DNA of 46,966 nucleotides from Candidatus Epulonipiscium sp. (GTDB taxonomy: Bacteria; Bacillota; Clostridia; Lachnospirales; Defluviitaleaceae): the NCBI GenBank assembly GCA_012519205.1, contig JAAYQR010000015.1, positions 1 through 46,966 on the forward strand. The letters run 5' to 3'. Shown piece after piece: positions 46,420 through 46,966 of this stretch. The notes beneath the pieces were generated by a model. That model had not been told where the DNA came from, did no database searches, and saw only the letters and a list, made by a program, of their open reading frames with translations. Position 1 is the stretch's first letter; each line of letters begins with the position of its first letter. The translations under genes were made by a program, and so were the position numbers.

Positions 46420-46966
46420 TTATCTTAATAATTGAAGTACTCCTCGAGGTGCTTGGTTTGCTTGAGCAAGCATTGCCGTTGCAGCCTGTTGAAGAATATT
46501 AGTTCTTGTAAAGTTCATCATTTCTTGCGCCATATCTGTATCACGGATACGAGATTCGGAAGCTTGAAGGTTTTCTGCAGCAACGTCTAAATTCTTGATG
46601 GTATGTTCAAGTCTATTTTGAACCGCCCCAAGTTTAGCTCTTTCGCTAGAAACTTTTTCAATAGCTGTATTTACTGTTTCAACTAATGAACTAATAGCCG
46701 CACCTGTTGAAGTAGAGTTTGCAACAATAGATCCAATATTTGCAGATGCTACTGTTAAAGCTTCAGCACTCATTGTACCTATGGTAAATTCAATCTTTTG
46801 CCCTTCATTTGCACCAACTTGAAGATATACAGAAGCTGATGCTAAAGAACCATTTAATAATTTCTTAGTATTAAACTCTGTTTTTGTAGTAATATCTGTA
46901 ATTTCTTGTGAAAGTTGATTTAATTCTTCAGCAATCTTCTCACGATCTGATTTTGTATAAGTATCA
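46420..46966 (-). CDS. Flagellin, C-terminal part (truncated by window edge)
   Basis: About 181 codons are visible; the start lies outside the window. The open frame continues without stop to the edge (first full codon GAT at 46965). The end has the D1/D0 features E-K-V-S-S-E-R-A-K-L-G-A-V-Q-N-R-L-E-H, N-L-D-V-A-A-E-N-L-Q-A-S-E-S-R-I-R-D-T-D and L-Q-Q-A-A-T-A-M-L-A-Q-A-N-Q, and ends in L-L-R. The upstream portion (T-K-T-E-F-N-T-K-K-L-L-N-G) is the end of the N-terminal helical domain, so the variable central part is short and the protein is probably small. Confidence 0.95.
   Translation of the reverse strand, partial: DTYTKSDREKIAEELNQLSQEITDITTKTEFNTKKLLNGSLASASVYLQVGANEGQKIEFTIGTMSAEALTVASANIGSIVANSTSTGAAISSLVETVNTAIEKVSSERAKLGAVQNRLEHTIKNLDVAAENLQASESRIRDTDMAQEMMNFTRTNILQQAATAMLAQANQAPRGVLQLLR

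Noticed and set aside
1-46966. CRISPR arrays, rRNA or tRNA genes
   Set aside because: No regularly spaced repeats, rRNA signature segments or tRNA cloverleaf sequences were seen on either strand.

Overview
This is an AT-rich window in which every supported gene lies on the minus strand, so it reads naturally from right to left. It suggests a flagellated, low-GC, Gram-positive anaerobe of class Clostridia. The reasons are the Firmicutes-type ribosomal gene order, an EcfA1-EcfA2-EcfT-TruA block beside rplM-rpsI, a small KOW-domain protein between map and infA, strong AGGAGG ribosome binding sites, frequent GTG/TTG starts, zinc forms of S4, S14, L33 and L36, and a YjfB-like motility protein. The unusually long L17 fits Lachnospirales-like lineages, but the species cannot be named from sequence alone.

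Right part (about 46966-37300) is a flagellar filament locus: the C-terminal part of a flagellin, a GT2-TPR glycosyltransferase, a decayed gene fragment, a CDP-glycerol glycerophosphotransferase-type protein, a YjfB-like protein, the cap protein FliD with a good sigma-D (sigma-28) promoter, a FlgN/FliT-like protein, FlaG, FliS and a second FlgN/FliT-like protein. Together these export, chaperone, cap and probably decorate the filament.

Middle part (37285-21084) holds the transcription and translation core as separate units, each with its own sigma-A promoter: rpmG-secE-nusG-rplK-rplA; rplJ-rplL behind an L10-type leader with an attenuator; rpoB-rpoC; the L7Ae-like gene with rpsL-rpsG-fusA; and tuf. 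Two short RNA elements before rplK and rplA copy the ribosomal L1 binding site of 23S rRNA.

Left part (21007-256) is the S10-spc-alpha cluster from rpsJ to rplQ. It includes secY, adk, map, infA and rpmJ, is preceded by a structured 220-nt leader, and has an internal promoter before rpsM. Then come ecfA1-ecfA2-ecfT-truA (vitamin/metal ECF transporter module and tRNA pseudouridine synthase) and rplM-rpsI with an L13-type leader and a terminator. At the extreme left edge an incomplete ORF, perhaps the start of an IS66-type accessory gene, begins just beyond rpsI.

No rRNA, tRNA or CRISPR array was seen. Most genes are textbook housekeeping genes. The more unusual content is in the RNA leaders, the repeats between genes, and the flagellin-modification segment.
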